In this document: piece by piece, positions 1 through 6,092 of the stretch
Layout of the letters: each line of letters opens with the position of its first letter
Numbering within the stretch: position 1 is the first letter of the stretch
NCBI GenBank assembly: GCA_038924245.1
Contig: JBCKVB010000046.1
Location: forward strand, 1-8,185
Source of the DNA: SURF-13 sp038924245
GTDB taxonomy: Bacteria > Pseudomonadota > Gammaproteobacteria > SURF-13
Length of the DNA stretch: 8,185 nucleotides
Direction of reading: 5' to 3'
Translations under genes and position numbers: made by a program
The notes under the pieces: model-generated
Databases searched by the model: none
What the model was told of the DNA's origin: nothing
What the model saw: the letters and a program-made list of their open reading frames with translations, nothing else

Positions 1-12
1 CTAGCTGAAGTA

Positions 13-41
13 TTGATATTTTATCCTACTTTTAGTAGTAT
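13..41 (+). promoter_or_regulatory. Candidate sigma-70 promoter of the mazEF-like operon
   Basis: A -35 box TTGATA (13-18, 5 of 6 consensus bases) is followed after exactly 17 bases by TAGTAT (36-41, 4 of 6). Transcription would begin near 48, about 30 bases before the antitoxin start chosen here. The surrounding 60 bases are much richer in A and T than the coding DNA that follows, as expected for a promoter. The assignment rests on sequence match and position only. Confidence 0.55.
26..38. promoter_or_regulatory. Palindromic operator candidate over the mazEF -10 box
   Basis: CTACT-TTT-AGTAG is a perfect 5-bp inverted repeat with a 3-bp centre. Its right arm overlaps the -10 box at 36-41. 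Ribbon-helix-helix antitoxins usually repress their own operon by binding such palindromes at the promoter, so this is the natural candidate site for the antitoxin encoded next. It is short and AT-rich, so a chance occurrence is possible. Confidence 0.35.
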
Positions 42-76
42 AAAAACATATTACTTTATTGATGGGGTTGAACGCC

Positions 77-301
77 ATGCATGCCGAAAAGGTTTCCATC
101 TCGCTTTCCGCCGATTTAGCGGAGTTTGTCGAGCATTACAAAACAGCCCATGCCTGCAAGAGTCGTTCGCAGGTTATCGAGACCGCGGTGGACCTGCTCA
201 GGCAGCGTGAGCTGGAGCAAGCTTACCGTGCCGCCGCGCGGGAGCATGATACGGATTTTGACATAACAACCACGGATGGGTTGCGTCATGAAGCGTGGTG
301 A
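77..301 (+). CDS. Ribbon-helix-helix antitoxin, MazE/CopG-like
   Basis: This 74-residue protein should neutralise the MazF-type toxin encoded by the overlapping next gene and probably represses the operon. Residues about 4-45 have the ribbon-helix-helix pattern: a short strand (KVSISLS), then two helices with the family turn SRSQVIETAVDLL. The rest is a charged tail of the kind that wraps the toxin. I chose ATG 77 because GGGG at 64-67 could serve as ribosome-binding site; ATG 62 and TTG 59 are in frame but have no such signal. The stop lies 14 bases inside the toxin gene, so translation is probably coupled. The family call is solid from motif and context; the exact subfamily is not. Confidence 0.85.
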   Translation: MHAEKVSISLSADLAEFVEHYKTAHACKSRSQVIETAVDLLRQRELEQAYRAAAREHDTDFDITTTDGLRHEAW

Positions 302-626
302 GATTTATTATGCCGATCTCAGTCCGAGCGTGGGCTCGGAAATCAATAAACGCCGGCCAGTGTTGATCGTAAGCAATGACGCCAACAATAAAGCCTCGGC
401 TACTTTGACTATTTTGCCCATTACTTCAAATGTGGAAAGGGTGTATCCATTCGAGGTGGCGCTGGCTAAAAAAGACAGCGGTCTGGCGAAGCCTTCCAAG
501 GCGCAAGCGCAGCAAATTCGCACCATCTCAAAACAACGCATTAAGGGCAAGGCGCAAGGCCGCTTGAACAAAGCGACGCTGTTTCTTGTGGGTGCGGCCC
601 TGAAATTACACCTGGCGCTTGATTAA
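288..626 (+). CDS. mazF: MazF/PemK family mRNA interferase toxin
   Basis: The 112-residue product has the length and motifs of MazF/PemK endoribonucleases, which cut mRNA at short specific sequences and stop translation. Visible are the N-terminal RGEIYYADL strand, the GSEINKRRPVLIVSND block (about residues 16-31) and LPITS (about 42-46). In characterised MazF proteins the Arg before RPV and the Thr of PITS form the active site; both are present, so the toxin looks intact. ATG 288 is preferred over ATG 276 because it matches the family start (MKRGEIYY) and has GGATGGG at 274-280 as ribosome-binding site. The gene overlaps the antitoxin gene by 14 bases, the usual antitoxin-first order. Cleavage specificity cannot be read from the sequence. 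Confidence 0.93.
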   Translation: MKRGEIYYADLSPSVGSEINKRRPVLIVSNDANNKASATLTILPITSNVERVYPFEVALAKKDSGLAKPSKAQAQQIRTISKQRIKGKAQGRLNKATLFLVGAALKLHLALD

Positions 627-653
627 GGAACTGATTAATCAGAGGTTCCTTAA
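623..653. repeat. 9-bp perfect inverted repeat with inner palindrome, between convergent genes
   Basis: TTAAGGAAC (623-631) pairs perfectly with GTTCCTTAA (645-653). The 13 bases between contain the palindrome TGATTAATCA (632-641). It begins inside the mazF stop codon and lies between mazF and the convergent metallopeptidase gene. No run of T follows on either strand, so it is not a standard intrinsic terminator, although it could act as a bidirectional hairpin. Read on the - strand its core GGAACCTCTGATTA resembles 6114-6135 (18 matches over 22 paired positions plus one gap), so it is probably a dispersed repeat or the footprint of a small mobile element. Confidence 0.6.
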
Positions 654-690
654 AGCGTGGCGGATGCACCGTGTAACCGGACAGGATTAT

Positions 691-2694
691 TCATTCCGGT
701 GATAATTTCCTCTCGTTTCCGGCTGTGGCCCACACGCCTTTATCTATAACTTTATTATTCTGAAACACTATAAAGCTTTCCGTGCCGTAGTGGGGCAGTG
801 GGCGCAGCAGTGCCTGCAACGCTTCATGATCAGCCGCCGAAACAATCACTAACGTCTTGTCGTTGGTTTGTCGCGCAGCCCATGCCTGAGCGGTGCCGCG
901 CTCCTGCAGCACGGCGGGTTGGGCGGGCAGTTTGTGCCGCTTCAGGAACACAGCGACTTCTTGATGTGTGCCAATGACCAGCAACGGGGATGGTATTTCA
1001 GGCGTAGCCGCTTCGTCCCGGAAGCGCGGTGGATGGTCGAGCAGCTTGCCGGCGAGTTGCCGCGCCGTTTCGCGTAGCGAGGCATCCCGGGCGGGGATGA
1101 CCGTCAGCGTGGCGGGATCGGTGATGATCTGGCGCAGTATCGGCGGCAGTTCCATGGAGTCGAGCCTGCGGAACAGTTTCAAATCCGGGTCAAGGGCCAA
1201 GGAGACCGGTTGTGCTGCGGATTTCAGAGTGTAATCTTGCTGCTCCTGGGTTAACTCAACGATGTGTTCCTCTTTTCCTTCAGCAGTCGTGATGACCAGC
1301 GGTACGCGCAGACGATAGGCAGGAGCCGGCTGGGCAAGGGTCACGGCAATCCGGTACGCGCCGTCTTGTTGCGTGAGATGCGTGTCGCGGATGACAGGTT
1401 GCGACGCGCCGCTCTGCGTGAGCCATTGGCTGAAAAATCCATCCAGCTTTTTGCCGGAGGCAGTTTCAAAGGCGCGCTGTAATTCCAGCCAGCTTGCCGT
1501 ACGGAATTGCTGTTCTTTCCAGAATTGCCTCAATCCCTGATTGAAGGCGTCAGCGCCGAGCTCATCGCGCAGCATGAAAAACAAAAACGCCGCTTTATGA
1601 TAACCGATGGTTTGCGAGGCGCTGTGACGGCGCGAGGTAAAGCGCATCAGTGGCTCGTCCTGTCCCTCCGGAATGGCCGCGAAATCGCGCAGCCAGGAGA
1701 GGCGCTGCGCGCGCGCGGCGTCTGCGCTCTGCCGCTCTTTATAAGTGTAATCGGCCATGAAGGTGGTGAGGCCTTCCGACCAGTTGCCATGCAGCCAGTC
1801 GGCGTACACGCCGTTGCCCCACCAGTTGTGCAGAATCTCATGGCCGAGCGAGCTGTGACGTATGAAGGGCAGGCGCAGCACGTCTATGCCTAAATAGGTC
1901 AGCGTGGGCATACCGTAGCCGGTGGGCAGGGGGCTGGAGACGATACTGAACTCGGTGTACGGATAAGCGCCGATCCAGTCATTATAGAGATCAATATAGC
2001 CGCTGATGGAGTTGAGATAATCATCCGCCAGTTGCGCGATTTCGGGGTGAAAATAGGTGCGCAGGCGCAGGTTTTTATACATGACTTCCTTTACCTGATA
2101 CGGGGCGGCCATGAGCGTGATGCCTTCCGTGGGATGGAGAAATTCAAACGTTGCGCGGTAGCGGCCGTTTATTTGCTGTTCGTCAACCAAACGGCCAGGC
2201 GTGATGGCGCGCTGCGCGGCGGGGACATCAAGCGCGAGCGTGTAGGTAAGCGTCTCGGCGCCGAGGTCGGGGTACCAGGTGTAAGAGGCGGGAAGATAGC
2301 TGCCGCGCGCATCCGCCATGGCGGGCAGGCTTCCCAGCGTCTCGCGCGCGGAGGCATCGAGGAGCGGTGCAAGCGTGCCGCGGTAGTGCAGTTCAATGGT
2401 GTGCGCGGCCGGTTTATTGCCCAGCGGCAGAGTCCATACGCGCAGCCCGCCTATCAATGCGCCGCGCATTTTTGCTTCACTCAGCGGCTTGCCGTCCAGC
2501 GTCAGACGTTGCAGGATAAACTCCGGCGCCAAACGCAACTGGGCCGTGCCGCTACCCGTAAAGCGTACCTTATCGGTGACGGTGAGCAGGCGGCTGCCGG
2601 GCTCCAGCGTGACGGACAGATCGTGATGCGGCGCGCTGACCTCTGCCTCGGCGGCGGCGCAAAGGAGACACAGCGCAAGAAAAAGCCGCTTCAT
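691..2694 (-). CDS. Exported M1-family (gluzincin) metallopeptidase homologue
   Basis: The 667-residue protein starts with a clear Sec signal peptide (MKRLFLALCLLCAAAEA), so it acts in the periplasm or outside the cell. An N-terminal beta domain (about 20-205) precedes the catalytic domain. The zinc site reads HEILH (285-289) followed by NWWGN, with the third ligand Glu307 in NWSEGLTTF; Tyr365 in GYHKAAF fits the M1 catalytic Tyr. Only 17 residues separate HExxH from the Glu, against 18 in classic M1 enzymes. The exopeptidase motif GAMEN is replaced by GYGMPTLTYLG (259-269), so a true aminopeptidase role is uncertain. Residues about 520-667 form a C-terminal domain I do not recognise. The ATG overlaps the stop of the upstream ChaN-like gene by 4 bases (ATGA), giving a coupled two-gene unit. 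Confidence 0.9.
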   Translation of the reverse strand: MKRLFLALCLLCAAAEAEVSAPHHDLSVTLEPGSRLLTVTDKVRFTGSGTAQLRLAPEFILQRLTLDGKPLSEAKMRGALIGGLRVWTLPLGNKPAAHTIELHYRGTLAPLLDASARETLGSLPAMADARGSYLPASYTWYPDLGAETLTYTLALDVPAAQRAITPGRLVDEQQINGRYRATFEFLHPTEGITLMAAPYQVKEVMYKNLRLRTYFHPEIAQLADDYLNSISGYIDLYNDWIGAYPYTEFSIVSSPLPTGYGMPTLTYLGIDVLRLPFIRHSSLGHEILHNWWGNGVYADWLHGNWSEGLTTFMADYTYKERQSADAARAQRLSWLRDFAAIPEGQDEPLMRFTSRRHSASQTIGYHKAAFLFFMLRDELGADAFNQGLRQFWKEQQFRTASWLELQRAFETASGKKLDGFFSQWLTQSGASQPVIRDTHLTQQDGAYRIAVTLAQPAPAYRLRVPLVITTAEGKEEHIVELTQEQQDYTLKSAAQPVSLALDPDLKLFRRLDSMELPPILRQIITDPATLTVIPARDASLRETARQLAGKLLDHPPRFRDEAATPEIPSPLLVIGTHQEVAVFLKRHKLPAQPAVLQERGTAQAWAARQTNDKTLVIVSAADHEALQALLRPLPHYGTESFIVFQNNKVIDKGVWATAGNERKLSPE

Positions 2695-3899
2695 TGCGCG
2701 GGCGGGAATTTGGCGATCACCTCGAGCTGTTCCTCGCCGCGTTTGAGCCTGATGGGCAGCCAGGTGCCCGGCGCCTGACGCTGCACGATTCTACTCACCT
2801 CGGAGGCTTGTTTCACGGGCTCTCCCGCCAAGGTGAGGAGAATATCGTCCGTGCGAATATCGGCCTGTTCGGCGATGCTCCCTTTGCTCACGTCTTTGAC
2901 GCGCACCCCGCCTTCCTTGTCGTCCAGCGCTATTCCTAAGCGCGGTTTGGGTTGCGCCTGCTCCTGCGGTGCGGCCACGCCAAACACGGCATCGGCGATG
3001 CCGGGCGTCAGTTCATTGCAGTCACGCTGTTCATCCCACGCCAACAGCACCACGCTGTCTTGAATGCCGAGATCATCCAGTTGATGCGGCACGCCGTAGC
3101 GATGCATCACATGCCCGCTGCCCATGATGCCGGCCACCAGCGGCGCATCGGGTTTGCGCGCCGCCTTGGCGATGGCCTCGGCCATGGCGCGATCCCAAGT
3201 CAACTGGCCTTCGGTAAAATGGCGAAAGCCTGTGTCGTTAAAGTCGAAATCCTTTTTAGTATCATGCTCAACAGCTGCATTGTGCGCCTGATACACTTCG
3301 GCCAGAAATTTTAAATAGTCCTGACTGGCCGGTGCGGGCCTGGATACGCCATCGCGCAGTTCCTCAGGGGAGGCGTCCCAGCCTTGCTCTCTCACCAGCC
3401 TGGTAAGTTTCCGGTCCACGTTTAATGCAAGCATGGGAATGCGATTCATGCGCGCGAAGTGAAACAAGGGCAGATACAGCGCCGGGTCGTAACTCCACAC
3501 CTTGGCCCACTCGCTTTGCTCCAGAAAATCCTTTTCGCTCAACTCGCCGCGCACCCAACGATCCAGCACCGGCTGCACGCGGCGCGGAAACATCTCGAAT
3601 CCAATGACCAGGTCGGGCCGCCGCGCGTACAACGCGGCGAGGGTTTGCAACTGCCAGCGATGGTGTTCGAAGCTGTCGTGCGACTCGCCCAGCAGCACCA
3701 CCTGGCGCGACGCGAGCGTGTCCATAAAGCGCGGCGCGATCAAGGTTGCGCCACGCTCGTGCCGCGGCGAGACCCAACTCGCCACCGGCACGCATTGCTC
3801 CGCGGCCAGGAGCGGCCCACCCCATGTCATGAGGCAGATGCAGATTAAAAGAGAACGGCGTAATGTTAAGTGCGGCAAGGCGGTGTGGGGCATGGTCAT
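2691..3899 (-). CDS. ChaN-like exported protein with C-terminal PDZ domain
   Basis: The 402-residue product has a hydrophobic signal segment (about 14-33, ending LLAA). Cys36 is not in a lipobox, so it is probably soluble in the periplasm. Residues about 60-305 match the ChaN/DUF399 domain of the Tiki-EreA superfamily: LLGESHD (69-75), FEMFP (101-105), a conserved WDRAMAEAI helix and GSGHV (260-264). GExH and GxxH are the signature motifs of that superfamily; Campylobacter ChaN binds haem, but the role of this version is unknown. After an Ala/Gln/Pro linker, residues about 318-398 form a PDZ domain (LGIALDD, VKDVSKGSIAEQADIRTDDIL), which usually binds protein C-termini. It is coupled to the downstream metallopeptidase gene by an ATGA overlap, suggesting joint action in envelope protein handling (inference). 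ATG 3893 is an alternative start. Confidence 0.88.
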   Translation of the reverse strand: MTMPHTALPHLTLRRSLLICICLMTWGGPLLAAEQCVPVASWVSPRHERGATLIAPRFMDTLASRQVVLLGESHDSFEHHRWQLQTLAALYARRPDLVIGFEMFPRRVQPVLDRWVRGELSEKDFLEQSEWAKVWSYDPALYLPLFHFARMNRIPMLALNVDRKLTRLVREQGWDASPEELRDGVSRPAPASQDYLKFLAEVYQAHNAAVEHDTKKDFDFNDTGFRHFTEGQLTWDRAMAEAIAKAARKPDAPLVAGIMGSGHVMHRYGVPHQLDDLGIQDSVVLLAWDEQRDCNELTPGIADAVFGVAAPQEQAQPKPRLGIALDDKEGGVRVKDVSKGSIAEQADIRTDDILLTLAGEPVKQASEVSRIVQRQAPGTWLPIRLKRGEEQLEVIAKFPPAQ

Positions 3900-3981
3900 T
3901 ATGGAGAGGGTAGATGAATAAAACAGAGGGTTCGCGGCGTGGTCAGTAATTCGTCAAGGACAACTCGCCCGGCTGGATTCT

Positions 3982-4410
3982 TCACGCCGCCGCCTGACTC
4001 TCATCAATAAACACATCCGCCGACACCCCGAAGCGGGCCGACAGCCTGGCAATCTGCCGGACGTTGAGCTTGCGCTTGCCGCACAGCAGCTCAGACACGA
4101 CGCTCTGCGTGCCGATTTCCGGCAGGTCGGACTGCTTCAGCCCATGCTGCTCCATCAGGAAACGCAGCATGTCCGCGCCGGAGACGTCCTCGCCTGGATA
4201 GTAACTCTCATCATACTCACGGATGATCTCGCCCACGATATACAGCAACCCGCACAGCGGATGCGCCTCGTCGCTTCCGATCTCGTCGATCAGCGCATCC
4301 AGCAGCGTCACCATCTCGTCATAGTGCGCCTCATCGCGGATTGGCCCCACGTGCGCGGTGCGCTCGAATGCGCGCCAGGCAGGCACTACCTTCTTCAGTA
4401 CAGTTTTCAT
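3982..4410 (-). CDS. higA: HigA family antitoxin and transcriptional repressor
   Basis: This 142-residue protein combines an N-terminal acidic, helical region (about 25-70, with the DEAHYDEMVTLLDALIDE and HPLCGLLYIVGEII stretches typical of HigA proteins of the COG5499 type) with a C-terminal XRE-type helix-turn-helix (about 80-135: LKQSDLPEIGTQSVVSELL, then GKRKLNVRQIARLSARFGV). It should bind HigB and repress the operon. I chose ATG 4410, not a longer in-frame start, because AGAGGTGG lies just upstream as ribosome-binding site and the family begins MKT. Its ATG overlaps the higB stop by 4 bases (ATGA). The toxin-first order is typical of hig loci. The nested palindromes at 4705-4738 are its obvious operator candidates. 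Confidence 0.9.
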   Translation of the reverse strand: MKTVLKKVVPAWRAFERTAHVGPIRDEAHYDEMVTLLDALIDEIGSDEAHPLCGLLYIVGEIIREYDESYYPGEDVSGADMLRFLMEQHGLKQSDLPEIGTQSVVSELLCGKRKLNVRQIARLSARFGVSADVFIDESQAAA

Positions 4411-4694
4411 GATTTCCACCTCTCTTTGTCGTACTCCGCATGCGTCAGCACGTGCTTGACGTAGCAACGCTGCCAGTCAAAGCGCACGTAGGCAATGAGC
4501 CGGTATTTATTGCCGCCTATATCGAACACGCACAGTTCACCGGCTTTATCGACCGATCCGAACACCTGCTTCAACCCGGCGAAGGATGCAAAGTACCCCT
4601 TCTCCATCGCCTTGCGCCATGCCCGCAACGGCTGCTCTGCGTCCGGATGGCCCGCCGCGAACACCTTCAGCGCCTTGTTGCTGATCATATGCAC
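4407..4694 (-). CDS. higB: HigB family mRNA interferase toxin (RelE-like fold)
   Basis: The 95-residue product matches HigB of the E. coli (YgjN) type: HMISNKALKVFAAGHPDAEQPLRAW at the start in two pieces typical of the family, a central KGYFASFAGLKQVFGSVDK segment, GGNKYRLIAYVRF, and a C-terminal YVKHVLTHAEYDKE. HigB toxins cleave mRNA in the translating ribosome. I chose GTG 4694 because it gives MHMISNKAL, which lines up with the MHLIT.KAL start of the E. coli protein as I remember it. ATG 4688 and GTG 4700 are in-frame alternatives, and none has a clear ribosome-binding site. The stop overlaps higA by ATGA. The promoter proposed at 4701-4729 would start the transcript almost at the initiation codon, so the mRNA could be nearly leaderless. 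Confidence 0.88.
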   Translation of the reverse strand: MHMISNKALKVFAAGHPDAEQPLRAWRKAMEKGYFASFAGLKQVFGSVDKAGELCVFDIGGNKYRLIAYVRFDWQRCYVKHVLTHAEYDKERWKS

Positions 4695-4700
4695 GGGCAC

Positions 4701-4729
4701 AGTTTATCGCATTTTGCGATATTTCGCAA
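4701..4729 (-). promoter_or_regulatory. higBA promoter: Candidate higBA promoter
   Basis: On the - strand TTGCGA (4729-4724) and TAAACT (4706-4701) are 17 bases apart, each matching 4 of 6 consensus bases. The predicted transcription start is around 4694, at the higB initiation codon. Both boxes are embedded in the palindromes described at 4705-4738. The match is moderate and the main support is position. Confidence 0.4.
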
Positions 4730-4738
4730 GTGGCGATA
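4705..4738. promoter_or_regulatory. Nested palindromes, candidate HigA operator between higBA and rfaH
   Basis: Two perfect inverted repeats overlap: TATCGCA-TTT-TGCGATA (4705-4721) and TTGCGA-TATT-TCGCAA (4714-4729). A further half-site-like GGCGATA follows at 4732-4738. The half-site TGCGATA therefore appears about four times in 34 bases in alternating orientation. Antitoxins with XRE helix-turn-helix domains bind repeated half-sites at their own promoter, so HigA is the likely ligand. The cluster also covers the -35 region of a possible rfaH promoter on the other strand. Confidence 0.6.
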
Positions 4739-4742
4739 TATC
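4714..4742 (+). promoter_or_regulatory. Candidate rfaH promoter, divergent from higBA
   Basis: TTGCGA (4714-4719) and TATATC (4737-4742) are 17 bases apart, each 4 of 6 to consensus. Its -35 hexamer is the mirror half of the palindrome whose other half forms the higBA -35 hexamer, so the two divergent promoters would overlap. Predicted transcription start is near 4749, about 50 bases before rfaH. A weaker alternative -10, TAGGAT, lies at 4766-4771 without a matching -35. Confidence 0.35.
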
Positions 4743-4797
4743 CCGCCCGGGGTTATTTGCCATGTTAGGATGTGCCGCTGTGGCGGGGAAAGCGTTG

Positions 4798-5304
4798 ATG
4801 AATAATGAGAAGGCATGGTACCTGATCTACTCCAAGCCGCGTGAGGAGGAGGTGGCCAAGATCAACCTGGAGCGGCAGGGATACACCGTGTATCTGCCGC
4901 TGTGTGAATTATTGCGCCGCCGCCTGGGCCGGCGCATTCCTGTCACCGGGCCGCTGTTCCCGCGTTATTTATTTATCCAGCTTGAGAGCGGGGTAGACGA
5001 CTGGCGCCCAATCCGTTCCACCAAAGGCGTCGCCACCTTGGTGCGTTTCGGCATGGAGCCCGCGCGGGTGCCGGGCACGCTCGTGGAAACGCTCATGGCG
5101 CGCGCCGATCAAGCGGGCGTTCACCTATTGCCCGGCAAGGAGTTCAAGGCCGGCGCGCCGGTGAGAATCCGGGAAGGGGTGATGCATGATTACGACGCCA
5201 TTTTCCTCGCCAAATCCGCACACGAGCGCGTGATCGTGCTGCTCGACATCGTGGGCAAGCAAGTCCGCATCGAGGTTGACGCAGCGCACGTTGAGGCCCG
5301 TTGA
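4798..5304 (+). CDS. rfaH: RfaH, NusG-family transcription antiterminator
   Basis: RfaH binds RNA polymerase paused at ops sites and suppresses termination and polarity in long operons for surface polysaccharides and secreted factors; its C-terminal domain can also recruit ribosomes. This 168-residue version is about the usual length. The NGN domain (about 5-100) shows WYLIYSKPREEEVAKINLERQG, GPLFPRYLFIQL and TKGVATLVRFG; the KOW-containing tail (about 115-165) shows GAPVRIREGVMHDYDAIFL and VLLDIVGKQVRIEV. I chose ATG 4798 because the family begins just before WYL and GGGGAA (4785-4790) sits about 7 bases upstream; the frame is open further upstream but without family similarity. The position of the Glu that, in E. 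coli RfaH, makes the interdomain salt bridge (E48) appears to be Gly51 here. An exact ops sequence lies 0.8 kb downstream. Confidence 0.92.
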   Translation: MNNEKAWYLIYSKPREEEVAKINLERQGYTVYLPLCELLRRRLGRRIPVTGPLFPRYLFIQLESGVDDWRPIRSTKGVATLVRFGMEPARVPGTLVETLMARADQAGVHLLPGKEFKAGAPVRIREGVMHDYDAIFLAKSAHERVIVLLDIVGKQVRIEVDAAHVEAR

Positions 5305-5338
5305 GCCTTCACCCTCTTCTTTCGGGCCTCTCGATTTT
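5293..5338 (+). terminator. Possible intrinsic terminator after rfaH
   Basis: GAGGCCCG (5293-5300) pairs perfectly with CGGGCCTC (5323-5330), followed by TCGATTTT (5331-5338). The stem overlaps the last rfaH codons. The loop is long (22 bases) and the T-run is short and interrupted, so termination may be weak. It would separate rfaH from the promoter of the next gene at 5359. Confidence 0.45.
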
Positions 5339-5358
5339 CAATGAAGTCATCACCCCCC

Positions 5359-5386
5359 TTGACATACCAAGGGTTTTTCCTATAGT
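5359..5386 (+). promoter_or_regulatory. Strong sigma-70 promoter of the winged-helix regulator
   Basis: TTGACA (5359-5364) matches the -35 consensus perfectly; TATAGT (5381-5386) matches 5 of 6 of the -10 consensus; the spacer is 16 bases. This is the best promoter in the window. The expected start near 5393 leaves almost no leader before ATG 5396, which either makes the transcript nearly leaderless or favours ATG 5429. It is also the only obvious promoter able to drive transcription into the ops leader at 6093. Confidence 0.75.
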
Positions 5387-5401
5387 GTTCACGGAATGAA
5401 C
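5387..5401. promoter_or_regulatory. Palindrome at the transcription start of the winged-helix regulator
   Basis: GTTCA-CGGAA-TGAAC is a perfect 5-bp inverted repeat with a 5-base centre. It begins right after the -10 box and spans the predicted transcription start and the first ATG. A winged-helix protein encoded immediately downstream could bind here to control itself. Only position and symmetry support this. Confidence 0.4.
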
Positions 5402-6016
5402 GGTAAGGATCAAAAAGACGGCGGGCGGATGCTGGAATTGCTTGATGTCATTGATAAAAACAGCGCGGTCAGCCAGCGCCATCTGGCGCGCCACCTGGGT
5501 GCGGCGCTGGGGCTGACCAACTCCTATTTAAAGCGCTGCGTACGAAAGGGATTCATCAAGATCATCGAAGCCCCCGCCAACCGTTACCTCTATTACCTCA
5601 CCCCCAAAGGATTTTCCGAAAAAACCAGCCTCACCGCGCAGTACCTGAAACGCTCATTTTCGTTTTACCGCGAGGCGAGCGAGGCCTGCGAGCGTGTATT
5701 CCAGCAGGCCCTCCAGCAAGGTTGGGACAAGATTTTACTGTGCGGGATGTCCGACCTGGCCGAGATCGCCTTGCTGCGCGCCTCGGAGTCTCAAATTGAA
5801 ATCATTGGGCTCTACGATCCCCACACCGAACGCAACCGTTTCGCAAACAAATCCGTGTGGCATGACTTGGATAAATGCGAGGAATATCACGCCTGCGTGA
5901 TTACCGACATCCGCGCGCCGGAGATGACCTACAAGGATTTATTAAGGCATACCAGCGCGCAACGCATCCTCATTCCCGATGTGCTGCGCCTGACGCCGAA
6001 TAATAACGGCAGTTGA
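5396..6016 (+). CDS. Winged-helix regulator with Rossmann-like C-terminal half
   Basis: The 206-residue protein starts with a winged helix-turn-helix (about 12-75: LLDVIDKNSAVSQRHLARHLGAALGLTNSYLKRCVRKGFI in consecutive segments, then a YLYYLTPKG wing), as in MarR-like regulators. Residues about 76-105 form a linker helix. About 108-200 look Rossmann-like: DKILLCGMSDLAEIALL, then EIIGLYDP and HACVITDI, resembling nucleotide- or nucleotide-sugar-binding modules. I recall similar winged-helix genes beside exopolysaccharide loci, which suits the neighbouring rfaH and ops site. A sensor of a nucleotide sugar or related cofactor is an inference. Start is uncertain: ATG 5396 is almost at the predicted transcription start; ATG 5429 (residue 12) would give a leader of about 36 bases, with GGCGGG just upstream, and still keep the whole domain. 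Confidence 0.8.
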   Translation: MNGKDQKDGGRMLELLDVIDKNSAVSQRHLARHLGAALGLTNSYLKRCVRKGFIKIIEAPANRYLYYLTPKGFSEKTSLTAQYLKRSFSFYREASEACERVFQQALQQGWDKILLCGMSDLAEIALLRASESQIEIIGLYDPHTERNRFANKSVWHDLDKCEEYHACVITDIRAPEMTYKDLLRHTSAQRILIPDVLRLTPNNNGS

Positions 6017-6024
6017 TGTACCAC

Positions 6025-6042
6025 CCCCTGCCGCGGCAGGGG
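6025..6042. other. Perfect 18-bp GC-rich palindrome after the regulator gene
   Basis: CCCCTGCCGCGGCAGGGG is fully self-complementary and sits 8 bases after the regulator stop codon. It would form a strong RNA hairpin. The following + strand sequence is A-rich (CTGAAAAATAATAATTC) rather than T-rich, and no T-run follows on the - strand, so it is not a classic intrinsic terminator. It may pause or attenuate transcription before the ops site, or protect the regulator mRNA 3' end. Confidence 0.6.
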
Positions 6043-6092
6043 CTGAAAAATAATAATTCATGCTGTGCGGGGCAAGATAGATTGCACTGCAT

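Noticed and set aside
676..700. ACCGGA / TCCGGT inverted repeat at the end of the metallopeptidase gene as a terminator.
   Set aside because: Only 6 bp with a 13-base loop and no T-run on either strand; too weak to annotate.
2032..2778. 248-codon open frame on the + strand opposite the metallopeptidase gene.
   Set aside because: It lies antisense to an M1-type gene with clear catalytic motifs and signal peptide; its own translation is Arg/Gln-rich with no recognisable domain, as expected of a shadow frame in GC-rich DNA.
3364..3921. Several open frames of 130-150 codons on both strands inside the ChaN-like gene.
   Set aside because: They overlap conserved ChaN motifs in the true frame and their products are low-complexity Arg/Ala-rich with no family resemblance.
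3934..3990. GCGGCGTG / CACGCCGC inverted repeat across the higA stop.
   Set aside because: The arms are 41 bases apart, simple GC-rich triplet-like sequence, partly coding, with no T-run; probably chance.
6025..6042. Intrinsic terminator call for the perfect palindrome.
   Set aside because: The stem is strong, but the required T-run is missing on both strands (A-rich follows on +), so I list it only as a hairpin.
6043..6092. A promoter just upstream of ops.
   Set aside because: AATAAT-like sequence exists near 6050 but no -35 box at a usable distance; other pairings were poorer than chance expectations for such AT-rich DNA.
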